A stretch of DNA of 64,000 nucleotides from Bryum argenteum (lineage: Eukaryota; Streptophyta; Bryopsida; Bryales; Bryaceae), in NCBI GenBank assembly GCA_037043015.1, contig CM073330.1, positions 2,815,263 to 2,879,262 on the forward strand. The letters are read 5' to 3'. Below the pieces are notes generated by a model. The model did no database searches and was not told the DNA's origin. It was given only the letters and a program-made list of their open reading frames with translations. Each line of letters opens with the position of its first letter. Position 1 is the stretch's first letter. Shown here piece after piece: positions 1 to 12,532 of the stretch. The translations under genes were made by a program, and so were the position numbers.

Positions 1-104
1 CTGTGCGTCTTCGGCGGCACCATGCTGGTCGGAATCAACGGCTGCTCGCCTTCCTTCCATTCCAACTCCGGCCCCGCTCCCGCTCCATCAATACCACCCG
101 CCAT
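1..104 (-). CDS. Possible 5' exon of a gene running off the left edge (partial)
   Basis: On the minus strand an ATG at 104 opens a frame of 34 codons that stays open to the window edge. It begins MAGGIDGAGAGPELEWKEG and is followed by a proline-rich stretch. An in-frame TGA lies 24 nt upstream, so this ATG would be the first in frame. The stretch is GC-rich compared with the DNA to its right, as expected for a first exon. No domain is recognisable in so short a piece, and the function is unknown. It could also be a chance open frame. Confidence 0.35.
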   Translation of the reverse strand, partial: MAGGIDGAGAGPELEWKEGEQPLIPTSMVPPKTH

Positions 105-1285
105 CGAAATCTCCAACACCTCCAATCACAGAAAGCTGCAAAACCTCCCAAATCCAGACCCCAGTATCGTAGATCCACCGCCGAATGAGGAGGCTTCGAC
201 AGACAGAGCAACTTGCACTTCCGAAAGCCCGAAAGCAAGCTTTATACTGCACCGATCTAGCACTTTTCATAAGCAAACGTCGATGAATGTGTGTAGCATT
301 TTTTCACACAAACAGTGATCGGACAACTTGCAGCCACCACCACCCTGCTGACAATATTGGGTTTTTGCATTCGTGGTTTGTAATCTAGGGTGTTCGTGGA
401 TTGTGAGGTCCAGGGGTAATCAGGTTGTGTCAGTGAGTTTTTACTTACTGACCGCGTGAGCACATGCCTTTGGCATTCAAAAGCATATCCTTGGTTAGTT
501 TAATTATACAGTATAATATTATTGTACTAGTTAATTGGAAAATTGTTGATGTTTTTACTGTGACTGATTGTCTGTCTTGGTGCAGGAAGATAAGGTGCCA
601 CCTTAGGTGCAGCTCATGCTGTCCTTCCACATCACTGAATAAGTCCCCTCTGCCACCTCGATTTTCTTTCTCACCAACTTTAGTAGTCTGTTCGCCACAT
701 CACCCTCGCCACGTAGATCGTCTTTGAAGCAATTTTTTAGCAACGTCCTTACATTCATAATCTTTGAAAGTGCCACACACAATCGATACAATGTACGCTT
801 TCTTGCCTTGAAAAAGTCAAATCACTACACTATTGACACTTTTTGAGAATAAATGTGGAAGAAACTTAGAATTGGGAAACTAAGATAAGTTGGATGATGA
901 GAATATAAAAAAAATTTGATCTTCATTGAAATTTATTATATGTAACCCAAAACTTTTCATCAAGTCATGAATGTGCCTCGCTGATCTCCTCACCTCTGTA
1001 TCCACACTTACATCGTTCTTATATCAAATATCAATCAAAATGAACAAATAGGCTTCTTTGTTTGGTTTTAGGCTAGTTCAGTTGTTTTCTTCTCTTAGGG
1101 TTTTGTAACACAAATCGTGACAATCCTATAAACCATGTTTACAATACAAGACTATCGTCTTGTTTGTAGTATGTATTTTTTAGGAAAACAACTACAGTGT
1201 ATGGTTGCCGACTACATCTAGATATAGGTCGAAAAAACACTATAATCACACCATGCTTAAGTTATCCTCCTACAATTCTTTGAGT
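105..1285. other. Intergenic or upstream region, no gene seen
   Basis: This AT-rich stretch contains only short frames without recognisable domains. If the minus-strand exon at 1-104 is real, the first few hundred bases are its promoter and 5' leader. I see no clear TATA box or conserved element. Confidence 0.4.
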
Positions 1286-1391
1286 TACTCCCTCCGTCCA
1301 TTTATAATTGTCCAGTAGGTTCTCTCAATTCTACCTTACGAGGTAGATTTGAGAGAACCTACTCGACAATTGTAATGGGACGGAGGGAGTA
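1286..1391. mobile_element. Stowaway-like MITE (about 105 bp)
   Basis: The copy begins TACTCCCTCCGTCC and ends GGACGGAGGGAGTA, giving terminal inverted repeats that match the Stowaway-type CTCCCTCCGT terminus. TA lies at both ends as the expected target duplication of Tc1/mariner-type MITEs. The inverted repeats continue inward (TAATTGTCCAGTAGGTTCTC against its complement), so almost the whole element can fold into one hairpin. Related copies lie at 1837-1921 and 57330-57442. Confidence 0.8.
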
Positions 1392-1836
1392 TAATTTTTG
1401 AAATGTAGGTGCGAACATTAGCGCATGGACTCTAAATGTAGCAATGTGCTCGATGCCGTCCAAAATTGAACATTGAGGTGTGAGGAGCTAGCCGCCCAGG
1501 AGGCGAGCTAGATTTTGGGCATGAATAACAATTAATTAAACTAATTTTGAGAGAAAAAAAATCAGCGGTGCATGATGAGTCAATTGCAACGCCACCTAAG
1601 GTGGCAGGATCAGAAACCAGATGGGCTTTCAACGGTCAACGCCCGTTTGCAGGAACACCCACCTGCTATTGCTGTTTTCTATATTTATCCCACCATGAAA
1701 GGAATTTTATTGATTGGGGAGTACGAGACAAACAAAATTTGATGCTTTCACACAAAATGTGTGATCCCAAACCTTGCTTTTCAGTAATTTTGTTGCGTTC
1801 AATTAGTGTACACTTGCAAATAAAAGTGTAACTTTA

Positions 1837-1921
1837 TACTCCCCAAAGATTCTCTCAAATCTACCTTGGGAGGGAGATTTCATTGAACCTACTGGACAAT
1901 CATAATGGGACAGGGGGAGTA
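1837..1921. mobile_element. Truncated Stowaway-like MITE
   Basis: The right part matches the MITE at 1286-1391 (GGACAATCATAATGGGACA, then GGGGGAGTA), and the left end retains TACTCCCC. The left arm has lost its middle, leaving about 85 bp. TA borders are kept at both ends. Confidence 0.65.
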
Positions 1922-2116
1922 TTAGACTAATCTCACATAACTAAAGCTTTTGTGTTATTCATTTTTTGAATCTTGGTCCTTGAGCTTGGGTTAAAGTATA
2001 AAGCTCACATATCTACATAGTACACAATCGTATGCAGGGATGATCATGATAATATGTGTAACCTACATCTACAACACCAAATTTTATAGATAGATTGGGA
2101 AAGATGGAGTTTTTTA

Positions 2117-2357
2117 TTAAACCTTAAACGTCAGACCCAGCCCGAGGGGTTGGGTTTTTTTTTAGAGAATCTTGCTCATAACTTACACTCCATTATACCA
2201 AATGGAATTTTTAGAACTCCAAACAGAGCATCTTAAAGAGATCTATACTTTCTTAGAATAGAACTCAAGCAAATTAAAAATAGAATAATGCTAAAAATGG
2301 AGTTTAAAAGAGATTTTGGGTGTGGTATCAGGAAAGCATATGACGTTTAAGGGTTAA
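2117..2357. mobile_element. MITE with TTAA ends, subfamily 1 (241 bp)
   Basis: The left end TTAAACCTTAAACGTCA and the complement of the right end, TTAACCCTTAAACGTCA, are inverted repeats of 17 bp with one mismatch. TTAA at both borders fits either a TTAA target duplication (piggyBac- or Kolobok-like) or a longer TIR. The interior has no coding capacity. The termini resemble those of the elements at 2477, 3299, 7907, 33499 and 53750, while the interior differs from them. Confidence 0.75.
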
Positions 2358-2476
2358 TCTGCATAGTGCATATATTATACAAACAAGCTGAAATCCTGTT
2401 CTTGTATAAATTATGGTGCACATTCATTTTTTCTGGTGGATTTCTCCTACTTATAATCTCATAGTCAAGTATCATG

Positions 2477-2846
2477 TTAACCCTTAAACGCCCTTGGGGT
2501 CCGAAACGGGCAGCCCAACATTGGATCATAGCATCTTTTGGAATTGGGCATCATGAATAGTGCACTTTTTGAACTTGGGCATCATGAATGGATCAATCAA
2601 TGATGAGCTTGCAACCTCCTACAAGGTTATGTACAACCCCAACCTACCTACCACAATCCTTTCAAAGCACAAAATCATTCATACAAATTGTGATTTGAAT
2701 TGTGAAATTTCACTTTTTGAATGCATGAGAAGAAGGTGACCAGTTTGACATCAAAATATAAGTGAAATGTTGAGTACAGTGAGAGCTATAGGGAAGATTA
2801 TGTTGGAATCATGCCCCTCGGGCTTGCTGGGGCGTTTAAGGGTTAA
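2477..2846. mobile_element. MITE with TTAA ends, subfamily 2, copy A (370 bp)
   Basis: The ends are TTAACCCTTAAACGCCC and GGGGCGTTTAAGGGTTAA, near-perfect inverted repeats. The interior carries the phrases AATAGTGCACTTTTTGAAC and TTTGACATCAAAATATAAG, which recur in the copies at 3299-3668, 33499-33869 (inverted) and 62800-63062 (end-truncated). There is no ORF of note. It lies about 120 bp from the element at 2117-2357. Confidence 0.85.
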
Positions 2847-3298
2847 ATAGACAAGGTAAACCAAACACTAAAGTGCATTCATTGACAAATAATGAAAACA
2901 AACCGGGTATTAACCAAAAGCACCGTGGTTGAGACTAAAGGTGTGAAAGCAAAAGAGGGAGGAGCTTTCTATGGTTTTCTTTACAAATTTGAAAAGTTTA
3001 TCTAAGTTTTGGGAGTAGGGGTTTTGAAGAAGTCTGTGAAAGTGATGAGGAATTATGAAACATTATTCTTCGGGTGTTGTTGGGATGGGTTAAATCCATC
3101 TCGTTCACTGAAACTTGGAAATGAGGTCAAGTACCGCCACATGCTATTCCCGGTCTGGACCAAGCTTCCCTCCATTCAAGGTGAGCCACAACCCTTCATC
3201 CGGAAGCTGGCCGCCCAAACTCCCTTTTCATCTCAACTCCCCTTTAGGACAGACCCATTTCACAAAGGAGCATCTTCACCCTGTTTCTTGGCAATTCC

Positions 3299-3668
3299 TT
3301 AACCCTTGAACGCCCATGGGGTCTAAAACGGGCAGCCCAAAATTGGATCACAACATCTTTTGGACCTGGGCATCATGAATAGTGCACTTTTTGAACTTGG
3401 GCACACTGAAAGAACCAATCAATGACGAGCTTGCAACCTCCTACAAGGTTATGTACAACCCCAACCTACCTACCACAATCCTTTCAAACCATAAAATCAT
3501 ACATACAAATTGTGATTTGAATTGTAAAATTTCACTTTTTGAATGCATCATAAGACGATGACCAGTTTGACATCAAAATATAAGTGAAAAGTTTATTACA
3601 GTGAGAGTTACAGAGAAGATTCTGTTGGAATCAAGCCCCTCGGGCTTGCTTGGGCGTTTAAGGGTTAA
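3299..3668. mobile_element. MITE with TTAA ends, subfamily 2, copy B (370 bp)
   Basis: This is a full copy in the same orientation as copy A, with ends TTAACCCTTGAACGCCC and GGGCGTTTAAGGGTTAA. The interior is collinear with copy A, with scattered substitutions. Confidence 0.85.
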
Positions 3669-4903
3669 ACCGAATGCAGGCATGTTTGCTATGACTAGAC
3701 CCTGCTCAACATAATTCAAATTCTACTTTACTAATCATCCTAAAAAAGAGACTTACCAGCTCAACATAATTCAAATCCACCTTTTAGGGTTGCTTCACAC
3801 GATGGTTGAAGGTCGAGAGGTTGTCGATTTCAGCCAGGAACACATAGTTTCAGCCTTTCGAGCCTTCACACTAGAATCCAAAGTGGTCACTCGTCATCCC
3901 TCTCCAAATGCTCTACATGGCAGCACTTTTTGACCAAGGCAACTAAACCCTCTCGACGTTTGTTTGGGTCCTGCATTTTTACACGACCCAAAGTATACTC
4001 GGAGAGGCCAACAAATGTTGTTCATACAAAATTCAAAGGCTCCGGTTATTACCATGTAAGGCTCACATGGAAATTGGCCCTCGCCTTCAACGAATATGTT
4101 TGTATCCCACACCTTCTTTATAATTTTGTTTAATCACTAGTGAAAAGGTGGTCGGAGTAAAACCACTAAGTTATTTTAATTATTCAAGAAGAGCATATTG
4201 TTGTTCTTCACTGTAAGTTCTAATAATACTTACTAGTCGAACCTACAAAATTTCTCAAAATCACTTAAACTAGTTTCATTCTATAGAAATTCACAAACCA
4301 CAAGGCTTATATTACAGTCCATTAAACCTGAAATCATTCCTAATTTTTGCATGCATGCGGATTCAATTTTATTGTCAAAATCAAAATGGGAGGGGGAATG
4401 TTTTGAATTTCGATTTGCATGGGGAATGTCTTTGAATGATAATGAGAATGGTTAGGAAATAGAGGGACAAAAGCAGAATATAAATCAAGGGGGCCGCGGC
4501 GCAATGGAAACTGCCGGTACAGGGCAAGACATTCACTCCCTTTGCTCAGGACAAGGCTCCTCCTCCCTTTTGGGGTTTAAAATACTATTATCTGATTATT
4601 ATGGGGCCCTTTTACCCCCCTAGGTCCCTACCTTTTATGGACCCCACATCCCTTGGTTTTTAAAAAGATTCCTATTTTCTCTTTGGTCCGGACCTTGTCA
4701 GCCTGCTGCTGTCAATTGGACCCCACTTTTCATTCTGCACGATTGGAACTTGATTTTTGCCTCTTCTACAATTTGCCTTTTTTCTTACTACAGTAGAGAC
4801 AGCTGTGAATGATTACAAGGGGGTTTATTTACCATGAATCACTAAAATGAGGAGATTTGTAAATAAGAATCTTTAGAGAGATTTTATCTTTGTAAAAAGA
4901 GGT
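3669..4903. other. Spacer, no gene recognised
   Basis: AT-rich spacer. The minus-strand frame at 3894-4112 has no recognisable domain and no intron or start context that supports it. A short GC-rich patch at 4490-4560 has no assigned role. Confidence 0.4.
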
Positions 4904-5122
4904 GAATAGGTAGATTGGTGTTAGATTTTTATAAGATTTGAAAATGCTACAAGTTTTTACTCCTGGTAAAGAAACTTTACCATGAGTATTGACTCCAATA
5001 CTCTGGAAGGATCCACATCTTGACGGATGTAGAGGGTAAAAATATTGACCAACAGTACTTAAAAACTTATAACATGTTTATATAAATTAGTGTATCTAAC
5101 ACTAATCTACCTATTTAGTGTA
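4904..5122. mobile_element. Terminal-inverted-repeat element, copy 1 (about 219 bp, left end worn)
   Basis: The left end AATAGGTAGATTGGTGTTAG and the right end CTAACACTAATCTACCTATT are inverted repeats. The interior (TTATAAGATTTGAAAATGCT and AACATGTTTATATAAATTAG) matches the copy at 5434-5661. The left terminal bases present in copy 2 are missing here. Confidence 0.7.
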
Positions 5123-5433
5123 TCATTGATCAAAGGTGAGGAGACATTGGAGTGACTTTAGCTAGGTCTGTGTTGAAAGGGAGAAAATTTAAGGTATATC
5201 TCACTCTAACAAATATCCAATTCAACTTCTGACTTGTGTTGTGGACTAACCGCGATTCTCTTATTACAATTGCAACATGGTGTCACCATTGACCTTGCAA
5301 AAAAAAGGATCAAAATAAAACTAGTAAAAACGCAACCTTCTCCAAGTAGCTTCCTACTTACATTCATAATTCTAATCTCATAAGCTGATGAATACATAAA
5401 ACATGTCAAAGAATCAAACGAAGTAATAAAAAC

Positions 5434-5661
5434 ACTACACTAAATAGGTAGATTAGTGTTAGATTTTTATAAGATTTGAAAATGCTGTAAGTTTTTACTT
5501 TTGCTGGTAAAAAAAAAATACCAAGAGTATTGATTCCAATACTGTGGAAGGATCCCCATCTTGACGAATGTTGAGGGTAAAAATATTGACAAACAGTAAA
5601 AACTTATAACATGTTTATATAAATTAGTGTATCTAACACTAATCTACCTATTTAGTGTAGT
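5434..5661. mobile_element. Terminal-inverted-repeat element, copy 2 (228 bp)
   Basis: The inverted repeats start ACTACACTAAATAGGTAGAT at the left and mirror this at the right, extending through GTGTTAGAT, about 29 bp in all. A C just outside the left end would give a CACTA start, but the right side lacks the matching G, so assignment to CACTA is only a possibility. Copy 1 lies 310 bp upstream in the same orientation. Confidence 0.7.
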
Positions 5662-7906
5662 TATTTGTAAGAGCTATTGACTTCAACTCAAAATTCCTCT
5701 TTTATATATATACTTTGATTAGAGCCACCAATATATCCTAGAAAATATTACGCCTCTACCAACATAATTGCTAGTTCAAAGACACAAAGCAGAATATGAT
5801 GAAGAAATCCATTAACGCCAAAGAAGGGGGGAAAGAAAAAGTGAAAGGGCAATGGTAAGCTTGGGGTACCACTTTTTGGACACACTAATTAGGTTATTTT
5901 TATTGAAAGCCTCCAAAGTTTGTCTAATTTAGTCATTTTAATCAAGTAAAAAGACCCTGAAATAGAAAATAAAATATCATGCACCTCACTGAAATCAAAG
6001 TATATATGCCTATAGATTTTCTTTTAGATTTTTTATTTTTTTTGGATCCATTCATAGATGAGGGAAAACGTGTTGAATTTGGGGATTTGCAGGCATTATA
6101 GTGCACAATGAATTAGTTTTTTTATTATTAAATAAATTATTTTGTATTCTATACAAGAAGATGTAGGTCATATTCAAAAATTATATTAAAATAAAAATGG
6201 TTGATATTCCATTTGCTTGATTCTATGGATTTTAGGTTATTGGGACATGACTTACTTTTTCAACTAAAAAATCAAATAAAATTACTTCAAAATATTTTTT
6301 TTAATTTTTAATTTTTTTTCTTGATACATTATAAGTATAGACAACTAAAACCACATCTAATGATGTCTTATTGTATTACAGTTTAAAAATGGATATGTTT
6401 GTCACACCAGCATAGAGTGCAATTGTTCATGGGACAACCTTTTTGGGTACCCCAACCAGATTATCACCCGAAAGGAAGATCCTCCATGAATGACCATAGA
6501 GGAGTAAGAAGAGCCAAAATATGACTACCACCGCCGGGAATGATACTTTACTTTACTCGGAGGCAATGGCCTCATTTTCAAATTGAGGTTCCCGACTCCC
6601 GAGGCAGCTAGTCTGTCTGACTGCAGCGTGATGATGGCATTGCATTGCTCTTTCACGAGGATCACTGGATTCTTTTGAGGAAATTTGTTTTTAGGAAGGG
6701 TTTGTTTTGTGGGCCATGATGATGATGTTCCAAAACATCCTCTGCCATCAATTTGATTTATTTTTGAAAATCTACAAACATCCTCTCTTTGTCAGTTGTT
6801 CTGTCCCTTTGCCTCCTCGCAGGCTGTCCGCTGGTTTCGTATTTCCGGCCAAGTGCATGCACCTTCCTTCCGCTTTTCCACTGTTCTTTTTTCCCCTTGA
6901 ACCAATCACTTTCCAACTTGGTTATTGTGTTCAATCTTTACATTGTAGTCATTTGCTGTTTTTATTTTTTGAAGATCTCTTTTTGGGTTGATTAGAATAT
7001 GAAAAGTCACCAGTACAAAGCCCAAGGCGCCAAGTCTTGTGGAGAGGGAGATCTACTGCAACTTTGAAATGTGTGAGCTGTAAAAATCTAGCTCACTATC
7101 AGCAAACTAGAAGTTTAATTGTCAATCCGAAGAAGCCCAATATTTTGCTTGAGCTTGAAGGTCTTCAACTGATTGGAGTTTGGTAGGAAGCTGTTGCTCA
7201 TTTTCTTTAATAATTTTTGTCGCAAGTCCATCTTACAATTGAGCAAGAATCTCCTCTACCAAACGCTTTGCTTCATCTACATCATCTCCTCATTCGGACC
7301 CTTGGGCATGTAACGTGAAGTTGAACATCTAGTTTACGGATTTTGAAAGGTGTGGGATTGAAAGCCCATGTTCATAGAGAAGGGGGCAACAAAATATCTT
7401 AATCACCACGATTGAATCCGTATGCAATGGAGTGTGGCTACTATCCGTCACTCCTCTATTAGTTTTGCAATCAATCCTCGTGAAAGCTACTAATCTCCTC
7501 AAGTACTCTTTTGAGAGAAAAGATGGAGGTGGTGTTGGATGTCATGCCGGTTCCCTATCCTTAATCGAGCAAAAAAAATCACGTTGGTTCTAGATTGATA
7601 ATTTGCTTGCTTCTCGACATCTTTTTTTTTTTACGTTTATATCGTTGGAGCTCTCCCCATGCGCCGATTCCTACTTAGGTGGTTGTTTTCCAAGTGTGGA
7701 AAATGACAACTCCCAAATCAATAATTCTTAATCCAAGAACATGCTTGCAATACTGACACTAAATATATCAAAGAAGAGGTGAGCGAAGAACATGCCATGA
7801 GGTTTTCTGAATCTGCCAAAGAGGAAACTGCTTTCCGTTCTCCAACGTCATCTGGGGGTCAATTGTTTCTATATATCATAGTATTAGATCCTCTCTTAAG
7901 GCACCT
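5662..7906. other. Spacer, no gene recognised
   Basis: Very AT-rich from 5.7 to 6.4 kb, then mixed. The plus-strand frames around 6707-6995 are cysteine- and leucine-rich but have no domain, and they overlap each other in two frames. I see no supported gene. Confidence 0.4.
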
Positions 7907-8456
7907 TTAACCCCTAAGAGCCCAATCAACCATTTTATGGTCAATCCCGAATTTTGAGGAGCTGTACCTGGCTAAAAAAGATTATTTTTGGAACTTTTTT
8001 TTACCATTCCAAAAGTTTGGTAAGTTAGGGACCACATCCAATTTACGGAACCCTATTTGGATTCATAGATTGTTCGCTATAAGCCTTCAAACACAAACAA
8101 GGCAAAGTTTTCTTAGTGTAAGAAAAATTACTATTTTGGGAAACTAATAAGGTTCCTCACAGGTTACTTGTGGCCTCTCTCCATGTTATCATATAATATT
8201 TGATTTTAGCCAATCATAGCAATTTTCAATTACTAATAATATAAATTACATTTTATATTGATTTTCAAAGTTTTACTATCTTTAATGAATTATGAAACAA
8301 ATATTACTTATTTAAGGAAATTTGACCGTATAGATCTAATTTAGGGTTTAAGGTCTTCATACTATCTTTGGATCGCTACTACACAAGGGTTACCGAATCC
8401 ATATTTTATAACACATCTAAGTTTTTCTTGAAACCCCTCGGGCTTTTAGGGGTTAA
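7907..8456. mobile_element. TTAA-ended element, subfamily 3 (550 bp)
   Basis: The left end TTAACCCCTAAGAGCCC and the complement of the right end, TTAACCCCTAAAAGCCC, differ at one of 17 positions. It is larger than the relatives at 2117, 2477 and 3299, with an AT-rich non-coding interior. The shared TTAACCC start and TTAA borders suggest the same mobilising enzyme. Confidence 0.7.
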
Positions 8457-9415
8457 GTTACTCTCGGGCACCACCAAATGGGTAGTGGCCGCTCATACTC
8501 ATGGTTCAAGACTAGTTACATATTAGATCCCTACCCTTGCACCAAAGTTTATCATGGTCTTCGTAAATGCGTCTCCCCAATTTGTGCATTGTTCGTGAAG
8601 GAGTAGTATTAGCTGAAGGATGCGACAAGCTAGAATTGCGAATATAGTCCCGTCAACAACCAAGGATACACAAAGCTATAAATGCGATAAGCTCCACACT
8701 CAAAAAAAAGGGTGACATTGAGTTCTTAATTACAATTTTGTCCAAAAATGTCTCTTTCCACCAAGCTTGGTACCCTTCTTCATATCACTTTTTCTACATA
8801 AAAATATACTAACTACCTTCCATTGTTTATTATTTACACACTTTAATTGTTCTTTACTTAACTTGTGATGTAGAAAATTGAAGACGTGAAAGCAAAAGCT
8901 CATTTGTCTGAAACTGACAAAGGTGCATTATTATTTCTTGGTCACTTCCATAGATGCCACGTCACTTTATATGACTGCCACCTGGCATGGCTTGAGAAGC
9001 CCAGTTGTAAATCAATTACCTATATAGCTTGCAGTCTGCCATTCTGGGTGCTGACTCGTCACTCCATGTCATATCCTCCGTCCTCACTTCTTTTATTTTA
9101 AAAAAACTAGGTTATTGAGAGTGTCGGAAAATAAGGTACATTAGCTTTTTGTGGCACATGAGTATCATGCTTGGTCAATGTCCTATAAAAAGTTTTATGG
9201 ATGGGATTGGACAATTTAAATGTGTCCAAATCAATGAAAGAAACGTTATTGATTTTGAAGAAGAAGACCCGTATGGGGTTGGCGTGAATATAGTGTCCGT
9301 TCAACCTACCCTTGATGATATGTCCATAGGATTATCGATTTGGACTTGTCATGGGTTTGTACTTTGAAGAGCTTGGCATATCCTCCTTTGACAATTCTCC
9401 AAGAGAAACAATCAC
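8457..9415. other. Left flank of the 14-kb element, no gene seen
   Basis: AT-rich spacer with short overlapping frames on both strands (8886-9367) and no recognisable domain. It ends at the putative insertion point of the large element. Confidence 0.4.
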
Positions 9416-9420
9416 ACAAA

Positions 9421-9449
9421 ACGGGTATTTAACTAATTCTGGACAATTT
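9421..9449 (+). repeat. Left terminal inverted repeat of the 14-kb element
   Basis: Begins ACGGGTATTTAACTAATT and continues with a TGGACAA stretch. It pairs with 23479-23507 on the other strand with 3 mismatches in 29. A degenerate copy of the internal palindrome begins 17 bp further in (9466-9484). Confidence 0.85.
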
Positions 9450-11229
9450 GACAGTCCAGAAATCAATCGGCTTCCATCCGACACACCTCGAAGGAGCAAA
9501 ACAAGGCAAGGTAGAGAATGAGAATGATTGACATTATTAGCAAGTCGGAGAAAATATAGATGAATACACTCTTAGAGTTAGGAAACAAATCCGTTTCATT
9601 AAAAGAATAAGCGAATATTCCAAACGAAGCTCGTCCCACTAGCATGTGGTATCGGTAGCCTTGACCATCGCACTAACTTCGTATCAATAAATATTACAAC
9701 ACCCTATACAATATACAGCAACACTAGGTATCGAAGCAGACAGAAGTTTAACATAGGTGAACTACAGCGGTGTCGGCTCGCAGCCGATAAGTAGCAACGC
9801 GACTCCATCATCGACTTCCTCCTTTCTGGCACTCCATATTCAACAATCCAGGATATTAATCCCGGGCAAATCTCGATTTGAAGACCGACAGCGATAAGTC
9901 GACGAGTGCGAGTGCTGACCGGCTCATCGCAGGTTGTGCTGCACCGGCTGATCGCGTGAAGTGTCGGCTCGCAGCCGATAGGCATGCAGACTAAGTAAAA
10001 CCTAGGAACACTGCGATCCGAGAGAGAGAACACCGTCTTTGGGAATGAGCAACTTCATAAATGAAGTTGACCGGGTCTATTAGAAAGACTCATATATTGA
10101 CTAAATGATTCGAACCGGTATAAGGGGTAGATGAACGGAAGAATATCTCGTAGCTACATTGGGAATAGTAGTACTTGAAGACGTCAAATCACCTCGAAAA
10201 GGATAAGGCATGTAGCGGCGCAAAGATCCGCGCCAACCTTAATGCTAGTGGAGAAACATCAACGAGAGAGAAGGCGGTCGGGCTGCACACCTCACGGGAA
10301 CAACGCTTGCAATAGAGAGTCTTCAAGAGCTTGTAACACCACGGAAAATTCATAGGACGATCACAAAATTCTCTACCATAAACAAAGGATAGCCTGTCGA
10401 TGACGCTTGAAGGTAGAATGTAAGATAGGAGAGGCCTCAAGTCACGCATCGGCATCGTACACCGTAGACCAACATGGAAGCGCTCCAACAACATGGCAAA
10501 TAACCCGTTACACCTGGCCGCTTGATTATATTACGGTGAGCATTCCAACGATCCGTCGGAATATTAGGGCTGATGTAGCAAAGCAATCCAGATACGGATA
10601 GAATGATACATTTCTTGGAGGTAGAAGTACCAAAGAATGTCATAATCCAAACGGCAAATCACCCCAACAATACAAGCCTGAAAATAAGTCGAACGATGAT
10701 TAGAAACGCAAAAGACAAAGAATAGAATGATAAGGCGGGCGTATCGGCCGCGAAATGACAAGAAGACAAAACCAAAATAAACATAGAAGTGTCGGCTGGC
10801 AGCTGATATAAGAAGAAAACAAACAAGAGAGTCCATGAGTAAAGACGACAAGCAGACAATGACAAGAAGAAGCCATGGATCCTAAAGCAAAAAGGAAAAC
10901 AAAAGAAAATACCATACATAAGAACCGATACCAAGAAAGGGAATATGATAGAAAACTCTCCACGTTAAGATTAAGAGAGTCTTAAAAAATTAAACATCCT
11001 CGAAATATACAGTTAAGAAAAAGTCTCGAGTGGAACCCTAGAAAATTTACAGAACTAGAAGAAAATCTAAGTGATCTACAAATTCTAGCTCGCTAGATCA
11101 TCGAATTGGATGACTGAAAAATCTATACACCCATGCAAAGGACATGTATTCATATGGTAATCTATGTAGGGTAACAAGAGGTGTATCGGCCGGCAGCCGA
11201 CAACTGGAGCATCTTGAACTTGCTCCACC

Positions 11230-11946
11230 ATCTTTAATAACTCGAACGCCAAGGTCGAGAAGTAATCAATCCATGATCACTCCCTCCTACCAAAATCAAG
11301 CGTCTGTCTTTTGCTCGTGCATAGCTGTTTCCCGGGAGCATACGGCGCTTCCCTAACCTTGCGTGCTCAAAGATAAACTTAGGAACATTTTTCTCGAGAA
11401 TTATAGAGGTCGAATAACGAGAGGCCGCAATCCTCCGAAAGTAAGGTGGCCACTCACATTCTCGCTCCGAGGTCAAAAATGCAGTGTGAGGTGGAACGCA
11501 TTGTAAGGATTGTTCAAAACGTTCTTGTAGGGGAGTCGTCGATGAGAAGCATGTTCTCGGGATTAGCACCACGAGCCCCGAGGTCGGGACTCATTTCCGG
11601 GAGATGATCAATGGACTTAATAAAGAAGGGCCGGTCGGGATTATCGGGCTCCGGTAGCAACTCCGGAAGCAATATCCCCGATCAAACTCCAAGATGTTCC
11701 TAGGGAGCCTTGGAAAAACAGGCGAATAAATTCGATCCTCGGAGTAAGGTTCTTCTTAGTGACCGAGGACCCGAGAAAACAAATTTGCCGGTCTGCATCG
11801 ACGCAAAATCGAAGCATTGATCAAGGCGGTCTTGCCCTTGCCTCTCCTCCTTCCGCCACCGGACGATCCCCACCGAAATGATCCTACGAGGAACGTAGTG
11901 AATGAGAGTGCCATTCACGTCGAATGAATAAAATATTTTCGACGGG
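11230..11946 (-). pseudogene. FCP1/NIF-like HAD phosphatase region, frameshifted
   Basis: In the upstream part of the minus-strand reading a frame contains SFDVNGTLIHYVPRR, which resembles HAD motif I (DxxGTL). About 300 nt further on a second frame reads FFIKSIDHLPEMSPDLG and then ENMLLIDDSPTRTF, the motif III pattern (LLIDDSP) typical of FCP1/NIF-type HAD phosphatases. A shifted frame continues NNPYNAFHLTLHF, as in that family. At least two frame changes or unrecognised introns are needed to join these parts, so a working product is unlikely. Family members dephosphorylate proteins such as the RNA polymerase II tail; whether this one ever did is unknown. It may be the 3' part of the minus-strand gene to its right or a separate captured host gene. 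Confidence 0.55.
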
Positions 11947-12532
11947 CTACCTGCCCTCCAGATACGAGAGGAGTCGATATGGAGGTGCCCTGCCGCGATC
12001 CATGAGACGCGGAGTCCACGAACTCCTCATTCTCGATTCACCGACTGCAAGAGATTAGGGCATTTGTACAATAAGCAAAAGAGCGTGAAGAATTAAACAA
12101 CAAAGTGAGACACGAGCGTCTGAGAGGTGGCAGTGGATACAAATAACATCAATCACCATGACAGAAGGGAGAATAATAGTGCAAAGAAAGGACATAATGA
12201 CTTGTCGGCTGGCAGCCGATAAGCCGAAAAACACTGTTGAGAGAAATCGACATCGGAGACAAGGAATACAGGCGGAAACGTGAAACGATAATAGGAGTCG
12301 GTTTGGCGGCCGTCTGATGTCTGAGGAAGGAACTGGCCGAGCACGTTGCAACCAGGAGATTCTAATACCAAATCCATTCTAGAACCTAAAATGCTTATGC
12401 AATGGTGAGAAGAGACTATATACAAGAAACGCCGTCGTCTAGGACAAACCTTCATGTAATTGTTGTTGCTGCGGGGAAGCATGATCCGCCGCAGGTGGAG
12501 ACAAAGCCTCGTTCGGGGCGTCGATGGCGAAC

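Noticed and set aside
2347..3309. Small frames over the MITE copies
   Set aside because: They run through TIRs and repeat interiors and are not conserved between copies.
5433..5661. Firm assignment of the twin TIR elements to CACTA
   Set aside because: Only the left border reads CACTA; the right border reads TAGTT, and no 3-bp duplication is evident.
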